A DNA stretch of 64,000 nt from Nostoc edaphicum CCNP1411 (GCF_014023275.1 NZ_CP054698.1:2542001-2606000); one strand, 5' to 3'. Shown: positions 36,260 to 45,637, counted from the first letter of the stretch. Made by a program: numbers and translations. Notes: generated by a model from the letters alone, not told the origin.

Positions 36260-38458
36260 TTATTTAATGTGACGGATTACTTCAGCAACTGACCAAGCTT
36301 GAGCGATCGCACCTCTGGGTGTATGAGGTACATCTCCATCAAAAATCTCAGAAATAGAATCAAGACAAGCGTCCAATAGGAAGTGATCTAGTAGAGGTTG
36401 CCAATCAAAAGGCAGCGATTGTTGTGGGTAAAAACGTTGCCAAGCCCGAATGTATGGCCCAATTAGCCAAGCCCAAACAGTGCCTTGATGATAAGCGCGA
36501 TCGCGTTGCTCTTGGTTGCCCTCGTATTTCCCTTTGTATTCTGGATCTCCTGGATCGAGACTGCGAAGACCATAGGGGGTAAGCAAGCTGGCAGTTGCCA
36601 AATCTAATATCTGACACCCTTGCTGAACAGAAAACCCACAATGGTGCAGTGACAGCGCCAAAACGGCATTGGGACGAACTTGGAAATTCCGGCGATCGTC
36701 CGGCTCAATAGTATCGTACAAATAGCCCAACTGAGGATTCCAGAACTTTTGCAGCGAGGTTTTCACGTGTTGCGCTTGTTGAGCATAACGCTGTGCTTGC
36801 TTGGTGAGACGCACTGGCTCACCAAAATTAAGTTGGCTCAAGCGCTCTGCCCACTGACTCAACCAACATAAAGTAGAATACCACAGCGCATTAATTTCCA
36901 CTGGCTTCCCGTGACGGTGAGTGACGGGGTGTGAATCAATTACCACATCCATCCAAGTTAGGGCTACACCACGAGCATCCCAACTAATTAGCCCATCAGT
37001 AGCATCAACTTGAATATGGAAATGTGTACCACCAACAAATGCTTTGTAGATTTGCTGCACTACGGGGAATTGCTCTGCCAAAAATTCCCAGTCTTGGGTA
37101 GCTTCTAAATAAAGTCCTAAAGTTTCAACCCACCACAACGCCGCATCGATACTGTTATAAATTGGTTCACCATTGATATCAGGAAATACATTAGGAATCA
37201 AACCCTGGCGACAATAATGCCCAAAAGTCCGTAATACTCCTTTTGCCAAATCAAAGCGCTGGGGAACTAGTGCTAACCCCGGTAAGGAGATTAATGTGTT
37301 GCGTCCCCAGTCATTAAACCAGTGATAACCAGCAATGACTGTGGGGCCTGCAATTGAGGCTCGATAGACGATAAACTGATCGCTTGCTTTGAGTAGTTTT
37401 TGCCAGATTGGGGATTGAGCATTGGGCATGGGGCATTGGGCATGGGGCATTGGACATTCGTAATTATTCTCCTGCTCCCCTGCTCCCCCGCTCCCTTGTT
37501 CCCCTGCCTCTCTGCCTTCCTGACTCCATCCAAAAATCTGTGAGAGCCGTTCTTGCTCTGCCTCCACGGCTTCTGCAAAGGTTTTGGGGGTGAGAACGCC
37601 TGACACCGAGTCAGGAAAACCTACTCGTGCCTCTAGAGTCACAGCATCTCCTGGTTGGAGTGTGACTATCAAGTAACCAGGACTATAAAGGTCTTCCTTG
37701 TCGCCTAATCCCCGTTTCGTCTCCTCAGACAATCCATAATGCCAATACCAAACAGCATCTGGTTGATAATTTCCTTGTGTCCAGCGCAAGTGCCAAGGTA
37801 TACCGAAGCGCCCAGAATTGATTGCTTGTAGACAGATTTGCTGTTGCCCTAGCAATTGTGAAAACTTTAATTCTTCACTAGCAGTCTGCTGATGGTGAAA
37901 GTCACGTTCTGCTATCAACAGTCGCAACCGTAAAATCGCTGTTTCAGTTCCATCGTAGCGATACTGAATTAAAGTCCTATGGCAAAATTGGGCATGGGCG
38001 GCATTGGGCATTGGGCATTGGGCATTAGAGGGGCGGGGTGCGGAGTGCTGAGGAGAGAAATTTTCATCCTGCTCTCTGCTCCCTGCTCCCCTGCTTCTTC
38101 CCCAGTCCCCAGTCCCCACCAAGCCATAGGGCATCAACAATTGTCTTGTTAACTGCCAGTTATCTTGTCCCCAAGTCCATTTTGGAACTGGGTTAATATC
38201 AAAGCAGCGTAGCAGTTTGTAGCCTGTTGGCTCAATCTGACCGTTACCCCAAAAATTTGTCCCCAGTGCCACAACTTTCCCTAATACTTCTAAGCTAGCT
38301 TCTAGGTGCGAAAACAACAGAGTCCGCCCAGAGGGTGGATTTGTAGCGGCAAACAGCCAACCATGATAAGTGCGGGTGCGGACACCAGAAACTGTACCAC
38401 TGGCAAAACTTCCCAAGCCATTGGTGAGCAACCATTCTCTTGTATCTAAATCAGACAT
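36260..38458 (-). CDS. Glycogen debranching enzyme (amylo-alpha-1,6-glucosidase family, GH133 type)
   Basis: The 732-residue protein begins with the family N-domain (REWLLTNGLGSFASGTVSGVRTRTYHGWL). Its C-terminal (alpha/alpha) domain carries GYHWFNDWGRNTLISLPGL, NVFPDINGEPIYNSIDAALWWVE and YHQGTVWAWLIGPYI, where catalytic acids are expected. It would hydrolyse alpha-1,6 branches of glycogen. Two low-complexity segments interrupt otherwise conserved regions: residues about 115-158 and 310-350. Both hold QCPMPNAQ-like repeats encoded by heptad DNA repeats (GGGCATTGGGCATT), preceded by Ser/Gly/Gln-rich sequence. The reading frame stays open across both. glgC and an alpha-amylase lie within 13 kb. 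Confidence 0.88.
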   Translation of the reverse strand: MSDLDTREWLLTNGLGSFASGTVSGVRTRTYHGWLFAATNPPSGRTLLFSHLEASLEVLGKVVALGTNFWGNGQIEPTGYKLLRCFDINPVPKWTWGQDNWQLTRQLLMPYGLVGTGDWGRSRGAGSREQDENFSPQHSAPRPSNAQCPMPNAAHAQFCHRTLIQYRYDGTETAILRLRLLIAERDFHHQQTASEELKFSQLLGQQQICLQAINSGRFGIPWHLRWTQGNYQPDAVWYWHYGLSEETKRGLGDKEDLYSPGYLIVTLQPGDAVTLEARVGFPDSVSGVLTPKTFAEAVEAEQERLSQIFGWSQEGREAGEQGSGGAGEQENNYECPMPHAQCPMPNAQSPIWQKLLKASDQFIVYRASIAGPTVIAGYHWFNDWGRNTLISLPGLALVPQRFDLAKGVLRTFGHYCRQGLIPNVFPDINGEPIYNSIDAALWWVETLGLYLEATQDWEFLAEQFPVVQQIYKAFVGGTHFHIQVDATDGLISWDARGVALTWMDVVIDSHPVTHRHGKPVEINALWYSTLCWLSQWAERLSQLNFGEPVRLTKQAQRYAQQAQHVKTSLQKFWNPQLGYLYDTIEPDDRRNFQVRPNAVLALSLHHCGFSVQQGCQILDLATASLLTPYGLRSLDPGDPEYKGKYEGNQEQRDRAYHQGTVWAWLIGPYIRAWQRFYPQQSLPFDWQPLLDHFLLDACLDSISEIFDGDVPHTPRGAIAQAWSVAEVIRHIK

Positions 38459-38588
38459 TTGCTACTCAAAATCGTTATGAGTATGATATAGTCGTAACAG
38501 ATCGTAATTAAACTGTGAGAGCGTGGATGGGTGAGTTTTACTTGACCCAATTTCAACGCTACTAAACCGATAAAGGAGAATTAGGTTA

Positions 38589-39200
38589 ATGTCCCTTACT
38601 TACGGAACCGAAGGAAGCCTCCGCGTTGGTCAGCAAGCTCCCGATTTCACAGCAACGGCTGTGGTAGATCAGGAATTTAAGACAATCAAACTTTCCGATT
38701 ATCGCGGTAAGTATGTCGTCCTGTTTTTCTACCCACTAGACTTTACATTTGTTTGTCCCACTGAAATTACAGCATTTAGCGATCGCTACGAAGAATTCAA
38801 GAAAATCAATACAGAAGTCCTTGGGGCTTCCGTTGACAGTGAATTCTCCCACCTCGCTTGGATTCAAACTGATCGTAAGTCTGGTGGCGTCGGCGACCTA
38901 AATTATCCTCTAGTCTCCGACATCAAGAAAGAGATTAGCGCCGCTTACAACGTTCTTGACCCAGCAGCTGGCATTGCCTTGCGTGGTCTGTTCATCATCG
39001 ATAAAGATGGTATCATACAGCACGCCACCATCAACAATCTAGCTTTTGGTCGCAGCGTTGATGAAACCCTGCGGACATTACAAGCAATTCAGTATGTTCA
39101 GTCTCACCCCGATGAAGTTTGCCCAGCTGGTTGGCAACCTGGTGACAAGACAATGAACCCTGATCCAGTGAAGTCTAAAGTTTACTTCTCTGCTGTCTAA
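38589..39200 (+). CDS. Typical 2-Cys peroxiredoxin
   Basis: The 203-residue protein reduces hydrogen peroxide and alkyl hydroperoxides, with regeneration by thioredoxin or NTRC. The peroxidatic Cys is in DFTFVCPTE (near residue 56) and the resolving Cys in DEVCPAGW (near 178). GGVGDL and a C-terminal SKVYFSAV correspond to the GGLG and YF features linked to overoxidation-sensitive enzymes. AAAGGAGAA precedes the ATG. A strong terminator follows at 39258-39323. It is divergent from the debranching gene across 130 bases. Confidence 0.95.
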   Translation: MSLTYGTEGSLRVGQQAPDFTATAVVDQEFKTIKLSDYRGKYVVLFFYPLDFTFVCPTEITAFSDRYEEFKKINTEVLGASVDSEFSHLAWIQTDRKSGGVGDLNYPLVSDIKKEISAAYNVLDPAAGIALRGLFIIDKDGIIQHATINNLAFGRSVDETLRTLQAIQYVQSHPDEVCPAGWQPGDKTMNPDPVKSKVYFSAV

Positions 39201-39257
39201 ATTTCCCTAGCTAGCAAACTCTAATCCATCCTGTTGGAGTTGAGAGCAAAATCAATG

Positions 39258-39323
39258 AAAACCACAGATAAGCAGAGATAAACATTAAACAATGTCAACC
39301 TCCGTATTTATCTGTGGTTTTTT
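39258..39323 (+). terminator. Intrinsic terminator of the 2-Cys peroxiredoxin gene
   Basis: AAAACCACAGATAA pairs with TTATCTGTGGTTTT over 14 bp and is followed by TTC; the loop is about 36 bases. Confidence 0.8.
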
Positions 39324-39446
39324 CATAAAATGATATTTACATAATCAACGTTAAAAATATATCAGTTTTAACAAAGATTGTGACTTATAAAGTGCCCAAA
39401 AGCTTATCCAATAAATCTTTGATCATCCAAAATCTAAAATTTTATT

Positions 39447-39983
39447 ATGCTTACTTCAACTGATTTTAGTGGCTTATTAAATGAGCGATTCTTCCGCAAC
39501 TTTTTGCCAGTTCCAGCTAGCAATAAACTCAGATTGGGAGTGGGAACACCAGACTTTCAATTGCCAGATATTACCAACGGAGCATTAGTAAAGTTGTCTG
39601 ATTATAAAGGTAAGCAACCAGTGTTAATTGCCTTTACTCGGATATTTACTGAAAAACAATATTGTCCCTTTTGTTTTCCTCACATTAAAGCTTTAAATGA
39701 AAACTACGAACAATTCAAAAATCGCGGTATAGAAGTTTTAATGATTACTAGTACCGATGAACGGCAGAGTCAAATAGTTGTGAGGGATTTAGGTTTAAAA
39801 ATGCCGTTATTGAGTGATCCTAGCTGTCGAATATTTCGTACTTACCAAGTAGGACAAGCACTGGGAGCGCCTTTGCCAGCACAGTTTGTATTAGATAAAC
39901 AAGGAAAACTTCGTTACTGGCATTTATTTTCTTTTTTAGATCACAATGCTAGCGTTGAGACATTGTTAGAACAATTCAATTGA
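39447..39983 (+). CDS. AhpC/TSA-family peroxiredoxin-like protein
   Basis: The 178-residue protein has a thioredoxin-fold AhpC/TSA domain (LGVGTPDFQLPDITNGALVKLSDYKGKQPVLIAF) and a Cys pair in EKQYCPFCFPH, near residues 72-75, in place of the usual single peroxidatic PxxxTxxC. It is similar to cyanobacterial peroxiredoxin-like or PrxQ/bacterioferritin-comigratory types, but the CPFC layout looks more like a thiol-disulfide reductase site. The exact activity is uncertain. It lies 246 bases after the 2-Cys peroxiredoxin and beyond that gene's terminator, so it is probably a separate transcript. Confidence 0.78.
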   Translation: MLTSTDFSGLLNERFFRNFLPVPASNKLRLGVGTPDFQLPDITNGALVKLSDYKGKQPVLIAFTRIFTEKQYCPFCFPHIKALNENYEQFKNRGIEVLMITSTDERQSQIVVRDLGLKMPLLSDPSCRIFRTYQVGQALGAPLPAQFVLDKQGKLRYWHLFSFLDHNASVETLLEQFN

Positions 39984-39984
39984 A

Positions 39985-40105
39985 TCTAAGGCAAGAGACG
40001 CGATGAATCGCCGTCTCTACAATAATCAGTCTTTTGTCTTGGCGGCGATTTATCGCGTCTTTGGGATCTAAAATTTTCATCAAACAACCTTAACCGAACC
40101 GTATT
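39985..40105. repeat. Dispersed repeat (family C), copy 1
   Basis: It shares AAGGCAAGAGACGCGAT, CGGCGATTTATCGCGTCTTT and CCTTAACCRAACCGTATT with the copy at 49812-49942, in the same orientation. Its left end is degraded. The facing GAGACGCGAT/ATCGCGTCT arms form a large hairpin. Confidence 0.8.
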
Positions 40106-40807
40106 GGAGTATAAGGTGTAAGATTGGCAATGTTCGGCCTAATTATAAAGCTGTGAGGTTTTCTAATGCTGACACTTTATCACGCGCCAATTTCTCCCAA
40201 CTCGCGCCGCGTCTGGATTACTCTGCTGGAAAAAGGACTTGAGTTTGAATTGGTAGAGATAAAACTGAATGGGGAGCAATTTAAACCAGATTTTTTAGCA
40301 ATTAACCCTTTCCATCACATTCCAGTTTTGGTAGATGATGGCTTTAATGTAGTAGAATCTTTAGCAATTCTGGACTATTTAGAGGCAAAATACCCTACAC
40401 CTGCGATGTTGCCTAAAGATGCCAAGGATTTAGCGATCGCACGCATGGTACAACTGGTAACAGTGAATGAGCTTTTGCCAGCAACCACCACGTTTTTACC
40501 TCAAATATTAGGATTTCCTGGAGCAGATCCAGAAAAAATTGAGCAAGCGAAGCAGAAAATTTCAACAGTGCTGAAGTTTTTTGAAAATTTATTAGATGAT
40601 CGCCCTTACTTTGGTAGTCAAAACCTCACTCTCACCGAAGTTGTTGCTGGGACTGTAGTACCTTTGATGCCAATGGTAGGCATATCTTTGAGTGAATATC
40701 CAAAATTAAATGCTTGGCGCGATCGCTTAATTGTACGTCCATCGTGGCAAACTACCGAGACTACACCGGAAGCAATGGAAGCTTTTAACTATTACGCCGT
40801 AAGTCCC

Positions 40808-40836
40808 CCACTGAATTTGGTACTCCAAATCAGTGG
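40808..40836 (+). other. Left-end subterminal hairpin of the TnpB element
   Basis: CCACTGAATTTGG pairs with CCAAATCAGTGG around TACT, with one bulged A in the left arm. The same core and bulge position recur in the right-end hairpin. Confidence 0.75.
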
Positions 40837-40864
40837 CGGGATATAAGGCGGTTGATAAGGATTG

Positions 40865-40908
40865 CATCTAATATTAATTTTTTGCATAGCAAAAAGAAAT
40901 ATTAGATG
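40865..40908 (+). other. Long stem-loop upstream of tnpB
   Basis: CATCTAATATT pairs with AATATTAGATG (11 bp), extended by A/T pairs towards a small loop. It lies inside the element, 88 bases before tnpB, and could affect tnpB expression or end folding. Confidence 0.6.
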
Positions 40909-40995
40909 TATGACGAATCAACAATTGTTTTGTTTTAGTGCTTTATCAGAATATATATTTATGGTAAAATAAGCGCATCAAGGAGGTGATGTTGA

Positions 40996-42228
40996 GTGTT
41001 ACACAAGGTTGTACAAGTCCGTTTATATCCGTCACTGGAACAGCAAAATCAACTAGCTCAAGCTTTTGGTTGCGCTCGTTGGTGGTGGAACTATGCCCTA
41101 AATAAGTCAATTGAAACTTATAAGGAGACGGGGAAAGGACTTAGCCGTGCAGCGCTCAACGCATTTCTTCCTACACTCAAAAAGGCAGAAGGGACGGTGT
41201 GGTTGGCTAACTGTTATAGTCAAGTTTTACAGGCTACAACACTCAATTTGACCACAGCATATAAGAACTTTTTTGAGAAACGTGCTGGATTTCCTAAGTT
41301 CAAATCCAAGCATAGTAAGCAGTCTATCCAGTATCCTCAAAACGTCAAGATTGTAGATGGGAATGTCAAACTCCCTGGTAATATTGGGATAGTTAAAGCC
41401 AAAATACATAGACTCATTGAGGGGAAAATAAAGACTGTTACTGTGAGCAAAACACCCTCTGGGAAATACCTTGCATCTATCCTGACTGAGTTGGATGGTG
41501 AAAATCCGGTTATTTTAGAAGGTAAAATTTATGGCATTGATTTAGGACTAAAACACTTTGCTGTCGTAACCGATGGCGAGAAATTATCTTTTTACGATAA
41601 CCCTAAACACCTTGCAAAACATGAAAAAAATCTCAAGCGTAAGCAAAAGAAATTAGCACGTAAGGTTAAAGGGAGTAATTCAAGAAATAGATATAGAAAA
41701 GTTGTTGCTAAAGTATACGAACGAGTTAGTAACTCAAGGCAAGATTTTCTGCATAAACTTAGTTATAAGTTGGTCAGCGATAGCCAAGCTGTCATAGTAG
41801 AAAATCTTCATGTCAAGGGCATGGTTTGTAACCACAAATTAGCAAAATCAATATCTGATGCAGGATGGGGAACATTCACTAACTTTTTAGCCTATAAGCT
41901 AGAACGCAGAGGTGGAAAGTTGGTTGAGATTGATAGATGGTTCCCCAGTTCTAAGCTTTGCTCTAATTGTTTCTATCAAATAGGTGAAATGCTATTGGAT
42001 GTCCGTGAGTGGACTTGTCCTCATTGTCATACTCATCATTCGCGGGATGCAAACGCAGCCGCAAATATTAGAGCAGAGGGTATCAGAATGATAAAGGCGG
42101 AAGGTTCAGCCGTCTCTGCTGTAGGAGGGGAGGTAAGACCAAAACTAGGGCGAAAGTCCAAGTTGCGGCACTCCCTCGTGATTACAGAAGCCAACACTGT
42201 ACTTGGTACTCCAAGTCAGTGTGGGTAG
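40996..42228 (+). CDS. tnpB: TnpB RNA-guided nuclease (IS200/IS605 superfamily)
   Basis: The 410-residue protein starts at GTG 40996, five bases after a perfect AAGGAGGTGAT ribosome site. The RuvC-like catalytic triad is present: Asp in IYGIDLGLKHFAV, Glu in AVIVENLHVKGM and Asp in HHSRDANAAANI. A zinc finger of two CxxC pairs (CSNC, CPHC) lies between the last two. The N-terminus has the helix-turn-helix (PSLEQQNQLAQAFGCARWWWNYAL). TnpB uses an omega RNA from the element's 3' end to cut DNA that matches the flank. All catalytic residues are intact. A basic tail of about 45 residues overlaps the omega RNA region. Confidence 0.93.
   Translation: MLHKVVQVRLYPSLEQQNQLAQAFGCARWWWNYALNKSIETYKETGKGLSRAALNAFLPTLKKAEGTVWLANCYSQVLQATTLNLTTAYKNFFEKRAGFPKFKSKHSKQSIQYPQNVKIVDGNVKLPGNIGIVKAKIHRLIEGKIKTVTVSKTPSGKYLASILTELDGENPVILEGKIYGIDLGLKHFAVVTDGEKLSFYDNPKHLAKHEKNLKRKQKKLARKVKGSNSRNRYRKVVAKVYERVSNSRQDFLHKLSYKLVSDSQAVIVENLHVKGMVCNHKLAKSISDAGWGTFTNFLAYKLERRGGKLVEIDRWFPSSKLCSNCFYQIGEMLLDVREWTCPHCHTHHSRDANAAANIRAEGIRMIKAEGSAVSAVGGEVRPKLGRKSKLRHSLVITEANTVLGTPSQCG
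42194..42222 (+). ncRNA. Right-end hairpin, likely 3' scaffold end of the TnpB omega RNA
   Basis: ACACTG(T)ACTTGG pairs with CCAAGTCAGTGT around TACT, with one bulged T. It lies within the last codons of tnpB and just inside the right end. In studied elements the guide begins directly after this region, here at about 42235. The RNA boundaries are inferred. Confidence 0.55.
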
Positions 42229-42287
42229 TTCACGTCTGTCATGGCGGCCAGAATAGCGCAGCAAAACTCAGGGTGAATTCATCAGCA

Positions 42288-42335
42288 GTAGAGACGCGAA
42301 ACAGCACTTTCTGCTGCTTTACAATGCGTCTCTAC
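42288..42335. terminator. Bidirectional stem-loop between GST and dnaJ
   Basis: GTAGAGACGC pairs perfectly with GCGTCTCTAC, with an inner AGCA/TGCT pairing. It sits between the convergent GST 3' end and the dnaJ stop codon. Confidence 0.65.
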
Positions 42336-42348
42336 AAATCCAAAATAT

Positions 42349-43356
42349 TCACAGCCTGACTTGGTTCAAATGACTACGGGGATTATAAGTACGTATAGCG
42401 CGGATTTTTTCATAATATTCCCGCTCTTGTTGGCTGAGGTCTTTTGGTGGAACGATCGCCACCTTCACTAACTGATCGCCGCGTCCACCCTTGGCCAGAG
42501 GCCAACCTTTGCCACGTAAACGCAGAGATTGACCAGAACGCACCCCTGCTGGTAGCTTGACATTAACTGAACCATCCGGAGTGGGTACATCAATAGATGC
42601 TCCCAAAGTAGCTTCATCTGGTGTGATTGCCACTTCGCACATCAAGTTATCGCCTTCCATTTGGAAGAACGAGTGCGGCTGAAGTTCAACTTTTAAGTAT
42701 AAATCCCCACGTTGTTGAGTCATGGGGTTGATTTGACCTTTGCCCCGCACGCGCAGGCGAGTACCAGTTTTAGAACCAGATGGGATGCGGACATCTATTG
42801 TTTCGTTACCTAAACTGAACCGCTTTTGCACACCATTAAATGCTTCAGCAAAAGTTAGAGCGATCGCAGCTTCACTATCCTGGTTAGTACCTGCACCTGC
42901 ATCTTGAAACCCAAAATCGTTAAAGCCGCCAAAACCACTTGGCGCACCCGTAGGATTACGGGGAGAGTAACTTTGTGAGTAACTTTGTCGCCCACCACGA
43001 GGGGCAGCACCACCAAAGCGTCCTAGCAACTCATTAATAAACTCATCAAAATTGCCGTATTGACTGAAGTCAAAGTTACCCATATCGGCACCAACACCGC
43101 CAGATGGGAAACCTTCACCAGCTTGTTTCCAATATTGACCGAATTGGTCGTATTTTTTGCGTTTATCTGGATCTGATACAACTTCGTAGGCTTCGCTAAC
43201 TTCTTTGAAGCGTGCTTCTGCCTGTTTGTTGTTTGGGTTGACATCAGGGTGATATTTGCGGGCTAATTTACGAAAAGCTTGTTTAATTTCCTCTGGACTG
43301 GCAGTCTTACTAACTCCCAAAATAGCGTAATAGTCCTTGAAGTCGGTTGCAGCCAT
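42349..43356 (-). CDS. DnaJ-type co-chaperone (CbpA-like, no zinc finger)
   Basis: The 335-residue protein has a J domain at residues 5-75 with the HPD motif ([10 protein letters not shown]), which stimulates DnaK ATPase. A Gly/Phe-rich region (about 80-160) follows, then the two C-terminal substrate-binding beta domains ([41 protein letters not shown]). The CxxCxGxG zinc repeats of DnaJ proper are absent, so this is a type II (CbpA-like) J protein. GGAGGCTGG precedes the ATG. No dnaK or grpE lies nearby. Confidence 0.93.
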   Translation of the reverse strand: MAATDFKDYYAILGVSKTASPEEIKQAFRKLARKYHPDVNPNNKQAEARFKEVSEAYEVVSDPDKRKKYDQFGQYWKQAGEGFPSGGVGADMGNFDFSQYGNFDEFINELLGRFGGAAPRGGRQSYSQSYSPRNPTGAPSGFGGFNDFGFQDAGAGTNQDSEAAIALTFAEAFNGVQKRFSLGNETIDVRIPSGSKTGTRLRVRGKGQINPMTQQRGDLYLKVELQPHSFFQMEGDNLMCEVAITPDEATLGASIDVPTPDGSVNVKLPAGVRSGQSLRLRGKGWPLAKGGRGDQLVKVAIVPPKDLSQQEREYYEKIRAIRTYNPRSHLNQVRL

Positions 43357-43476
43357 CTACCAGCCTCCTATAGAAATTCCCGTTATGTTTTTTTTTAAGA
43401 TGAGAGATGTTTAATTTGTCTGGTATAGTGCCAAACAAAAAGAATCTGATTTTAAATTAACAAAAAATATATAAAA

Positions 43477-44046
43477 TCAAGTGTGGTTCTCGCTCACCAA
43501 GCGATCGCAATTTCCGTACTCTGATTTTTCTGATAAGCGGATCAGGTTATCTAGTCCTTCTTCTAGGCTTGGGGGAGCATCCCGGAGTTGACGGTGCATC
43601 CGCAAAATAATTTCTTCTGGAACCTGACGCGATCGCCTTTTATTACGTGCCAAACACAGCCAAACTGGTGTGTCAACCCAAATTCCCGTAATCTGGCTAA
43701 AGCCCAAATTACGAGCTAAAGCAATGACCTCACGACGATGGCGGCGCTGGGCGTTGGTGGCGTCGAAAATAGCTGTATTTTCGGTGGAAATAGCTTGCTG
43801 AAATTGCCGCTCAATTTCGCGCCAAATCAGCAGCCACGGTCCCTGAACGGCTTGGGAACCAAACAGTTGCCCCCGGATGACATCCGTAGAAATCAGCGAC
43901 ATCTGGGGGCATTCTGCCAGTAATTGTTTTGTCAAAGTTGACTTACCGCTACCTGGAAGACCAATCAGTAATATGAGTGCTGAGTGCTGAGTGCTGAGTG
44001 CTGAGTAAGAAGTGAAGAGTGAGGAGTGATTAGATGTTGTACTCAT
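43477..44046 (-). CDS. P-loop AAA_33-type kinase (zeta-toxin/polynucleotide kinase-like)
   Basis: The 189-residue protein has a Walker A site LIGLPGSGKSTL near residues 27-38 and a lid region with basic residues (LARNKRRSRQ). Segments STDVIRGQLFG, IFDATNAQRRHRREV and ITGIWVDTP fit small kinases that phosphorylate a metabolite, sugar or nucleic-acid end; the substrate is unknown. The first 25 codons (SSLFTSYSALSTQHSALI) are encoded by AGTGCTG heptad repeats, so the true N-terminus has been extended by repeat DNA, or the start lies further in. Confidence 0.75.
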   Translation of the reverse strand: MSTTSNHSSLFTSYSALSTQHSALILLIGLPGSGKSTLTKQLLAECPQMSLISTDVIRGQLFGSQAVQGPWLLIWREIERQFQQAISTENTAIFDATNAQRRHRREVIALARNLGFSQITGIWVDTPVWLCLARNKRRSRQVPEEIILRMHRQLRDAPPSLEEGLDNLIRLSEKSEYGNCDRLVSENHT

Positions 44047-44115
44047 AACTGCTAACTCCTAACTCCTAACTCAGCACTATACTCCTAACTCAGCACTCAC
44101 AACTCAGCACTCAGC
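43976..44115. repeat. Heptad tandem repeats spanning a gene start
   Basis: Five AGTGCTG units run at 43976-44007, and CTAACTC / AGCACTC units at 44050-44118. The first set is inside the P-loop kinase reading frame; the second fills the spacer before glgC. Confidence 0.85.
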
Positions 44116-44119
44116 ACTA

Positions 44120-45409
44120 TTAAATGATGGTTCCATCAGGAATTACAGCATTTTTCAGCACGACGACGATGCCACTGCGGATGTAGAAACCTTGATTTTC
44201 CCGTTCAGCTTCTTGCACGTTATCTTTATTAATAATTTTGACATCGTGACCGATGCTGGCGTTTTTATCGATGATGGCACCGCGAATAATCGAGTCAGTA
44301 CCAATACCTACAGGAACGTCACCTTTTTCTACATTGCATTGGCGTTCCACAGAAGGTTGATAAAAATCTGCACCCATGATCAAAGATTCTTCAATGACAC
44401 AGCCAGATTCAATCCGCGATCGCACTCCTAAAACTGAATGTTGAATGCGGCAATTTTTCAAAATACAACCTTCGCCGATAATTGATTCTGTTACCTGGCA
44501 ATCTAATAGTTTACTTGGAGGTAAGTAGCGAGCGCGGGTATAAATTGGAGCCTTTTCGTCGTAGAAACTAAAAGGTGGCAGGGGCTGCTGAGTCAAGGCT
44601 AAATTAGCATGATAAAATGCTTCAATTGTTCCAATATCTTCCCAGTAATCATCAAAAAGGTAAGCTTGAACGTTGTAATCTTTAGAGGCATCTGGAATAA
44701 TTTCTTTACCGAAATCAGTCCTTTCTGTACCTTCTCTCAACAACTTGAACAAAACCTCTTTCTTAAAGACATAAATCCCCATTGAGGCGATGTAAGGCTG
44801 TTGCTTGGCTTGTTCTTTTGATAATCCCAGTACACTTGTATCAACTTGCATTTGGGTTAATGCTTCGCCTTTAGGTTTTTCGCTAAAATCAATTACCCTA
44901 CCGGAGTCATCGATTTTCATCAAACCAAAATCTGAGGCGCGGCGCTCATCGATGGGGATGACTGAGAGAGTAATATCAGCCCCCGTTTCCCTATGGCGCT
45001 GGATAAAGTGGCGATAATCCATGCGGTAGAGGTGATCGCCTGAGAGAATTAGATATTCTTCTACATCCCATTCTTCCATTAACCACAGATACTGACGCAC
45101 TGCATCGGCTGTACCTTGGAACCAGTTAGGGTTTTCTGGCGTTTGTTGTGCAGCTAGTACTTCCACAAAGCCTTCGTTGAAGCCAGTAAAGTTGTAGGTA
45201 CGGGCGATGTGACGATTCAGAGAAGCTGAGTTGAATTGTGTCAGGACGTAGATTTTGAATATTTCGGAATTTATGCAGTTACTGACAGGGATATCGATTA
45301 AGCGGTACTTCCCCGCTACTGGTACTGCTGGTTTAGCGCGTAGTTTGGTTAGCGGGTAAAGCCGAGTACCCGCGCCACCACCAAGAATGATTGATAAAAC
45401 TTTTTTCAC
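44120..45409 (-). CDS. glgC: Glucose-1-phosphate adenylyltransferase (ADP-glucose pyrophosphorylase)
   Basis: The 429-residue enzyme makes ADP-glucose from ATP and glucose-1-phosphate, the committed step of glycogen synthesis. The N-terminus has the nucleotide-binding [30 protein letters not shown]. Other family marks are [26 protein letters not shown] and the C-terminal left-handed beta-helix ([14 protein letters not shown] ... [10 protein letters not shown]). Length is normal. Cyanobacterial GlgC is activated by 3-phosphoglycerate and inhibited by phosphate. Confidence 0.96.
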   Translation of the reverse strand: MKKVLSIILGGGAGTRLYPLTKLRAKPAVPVAGKYRLIDIPVSNCINSEIFKIYVLTQFNSASLNRHIARTYNFTGFNEGFVEVLAAQQTPENPNWFQGTADAVRQYLWLMEEWDVEEYLILSGDHLYRMDYRHFIQRHRETGADITLSVIPIDERRASDFGLMKIDDSGRVIDFSEKPKGEALTQMQVDTSVLGLSKEQAKQQPYIASMGIYVFKKEVLFKLLREGTERTDFGKEIIPDASKDYNVQAYLFDDYWEDIGTIEAFYHANLALTQQPLPPFSFYDEKAPIYTRARYLPPSKLLDCQVTESIIGEGCILKNCRIQHSVLGVRSRIESGCVIEESLIMGADFYQPSVERQCNVEKGDVPVGIGTDSIIRGAIIDKNASIGHDVKIINKDNVQEAERENQGFYIRSGIVVVLKNAVIPDGTII

Positions 45410-45637
45410 AAAATTTCTCCCAGCTGCCTTTCAACTCTCACTCTCAGTTTAGGACTGTCTGCCACCACAAGTAAGGGGGGATCAAATATTCTCAGGGATG
45501 AATTTTACAAAATGCTGCTGAGGATGGATAGTGCTGCTAGCAAATAAATAAATAGAACATTTGTATTAATTGGATGATCATGGCTGTGCCAACACCTTCG
45601 GTGAAGGCTACACCCTAGAAATCAAGAAAGCATTGTA
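45410..45637. other. Spacer between glgC and the prodomain-like gene
   Basis: Contains the glgC promoter region. A plus-strand frame starting at 45570 is the shadow of the minus-strand gene at 45638. Nothing else is recognised. Confidence 0.45.

Larger units (their letters stand above)
40790..42234 (+). mobile_element. IS200/IS605-superfamily element with tnpB only
   Basis: About 1.45 kb. Hairpins with the same core, TTGGTACTCCAA, occur near both ends (40808-40836 and 42194-42222); subterminal hairpins of this sort are the transposase recognition sites of this superfamily. There is no tnpA here, so movement would need one in trans. No target duplication is seen, as expected. End positions are estimates to within a few bases. 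Confidence 0.75.
40166..42276 (+). pseudogene. Glutathione S-transferase gene split near its 3' end by a TnpB element
   Basis: The frame from 40166 encodes a GST: thioredoxin-like N-domain (MLTLYHAPISPNSRRVWITLLEKGLEFELVEI ... ESLAILDYLEAKYP) and helical C-domain (LTLTEVVAGTVVPLMPMVG). At EAFN, near 40789, the frame enters mobile DNA and reads an abnormal tail of about 18 residues to 40846. Just past the element, 42235-42276 encodes SVMAARIAQQNSG and a stop, a plausible native GST end in a compatible frame. A protein of 226 residues with an altered tail could still be made and may be functional, since only about the last 13 residues are lost. Exact junctions are inferred. Confidence 0.75.

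Noticed and set aside
42349..43356. Full DnaJ with zinc finger
   Set aside because: No CxxCxGxG repeats are present between the Gly/Phe region and the C-terminal domains, so it is a CbpA-type J protein.
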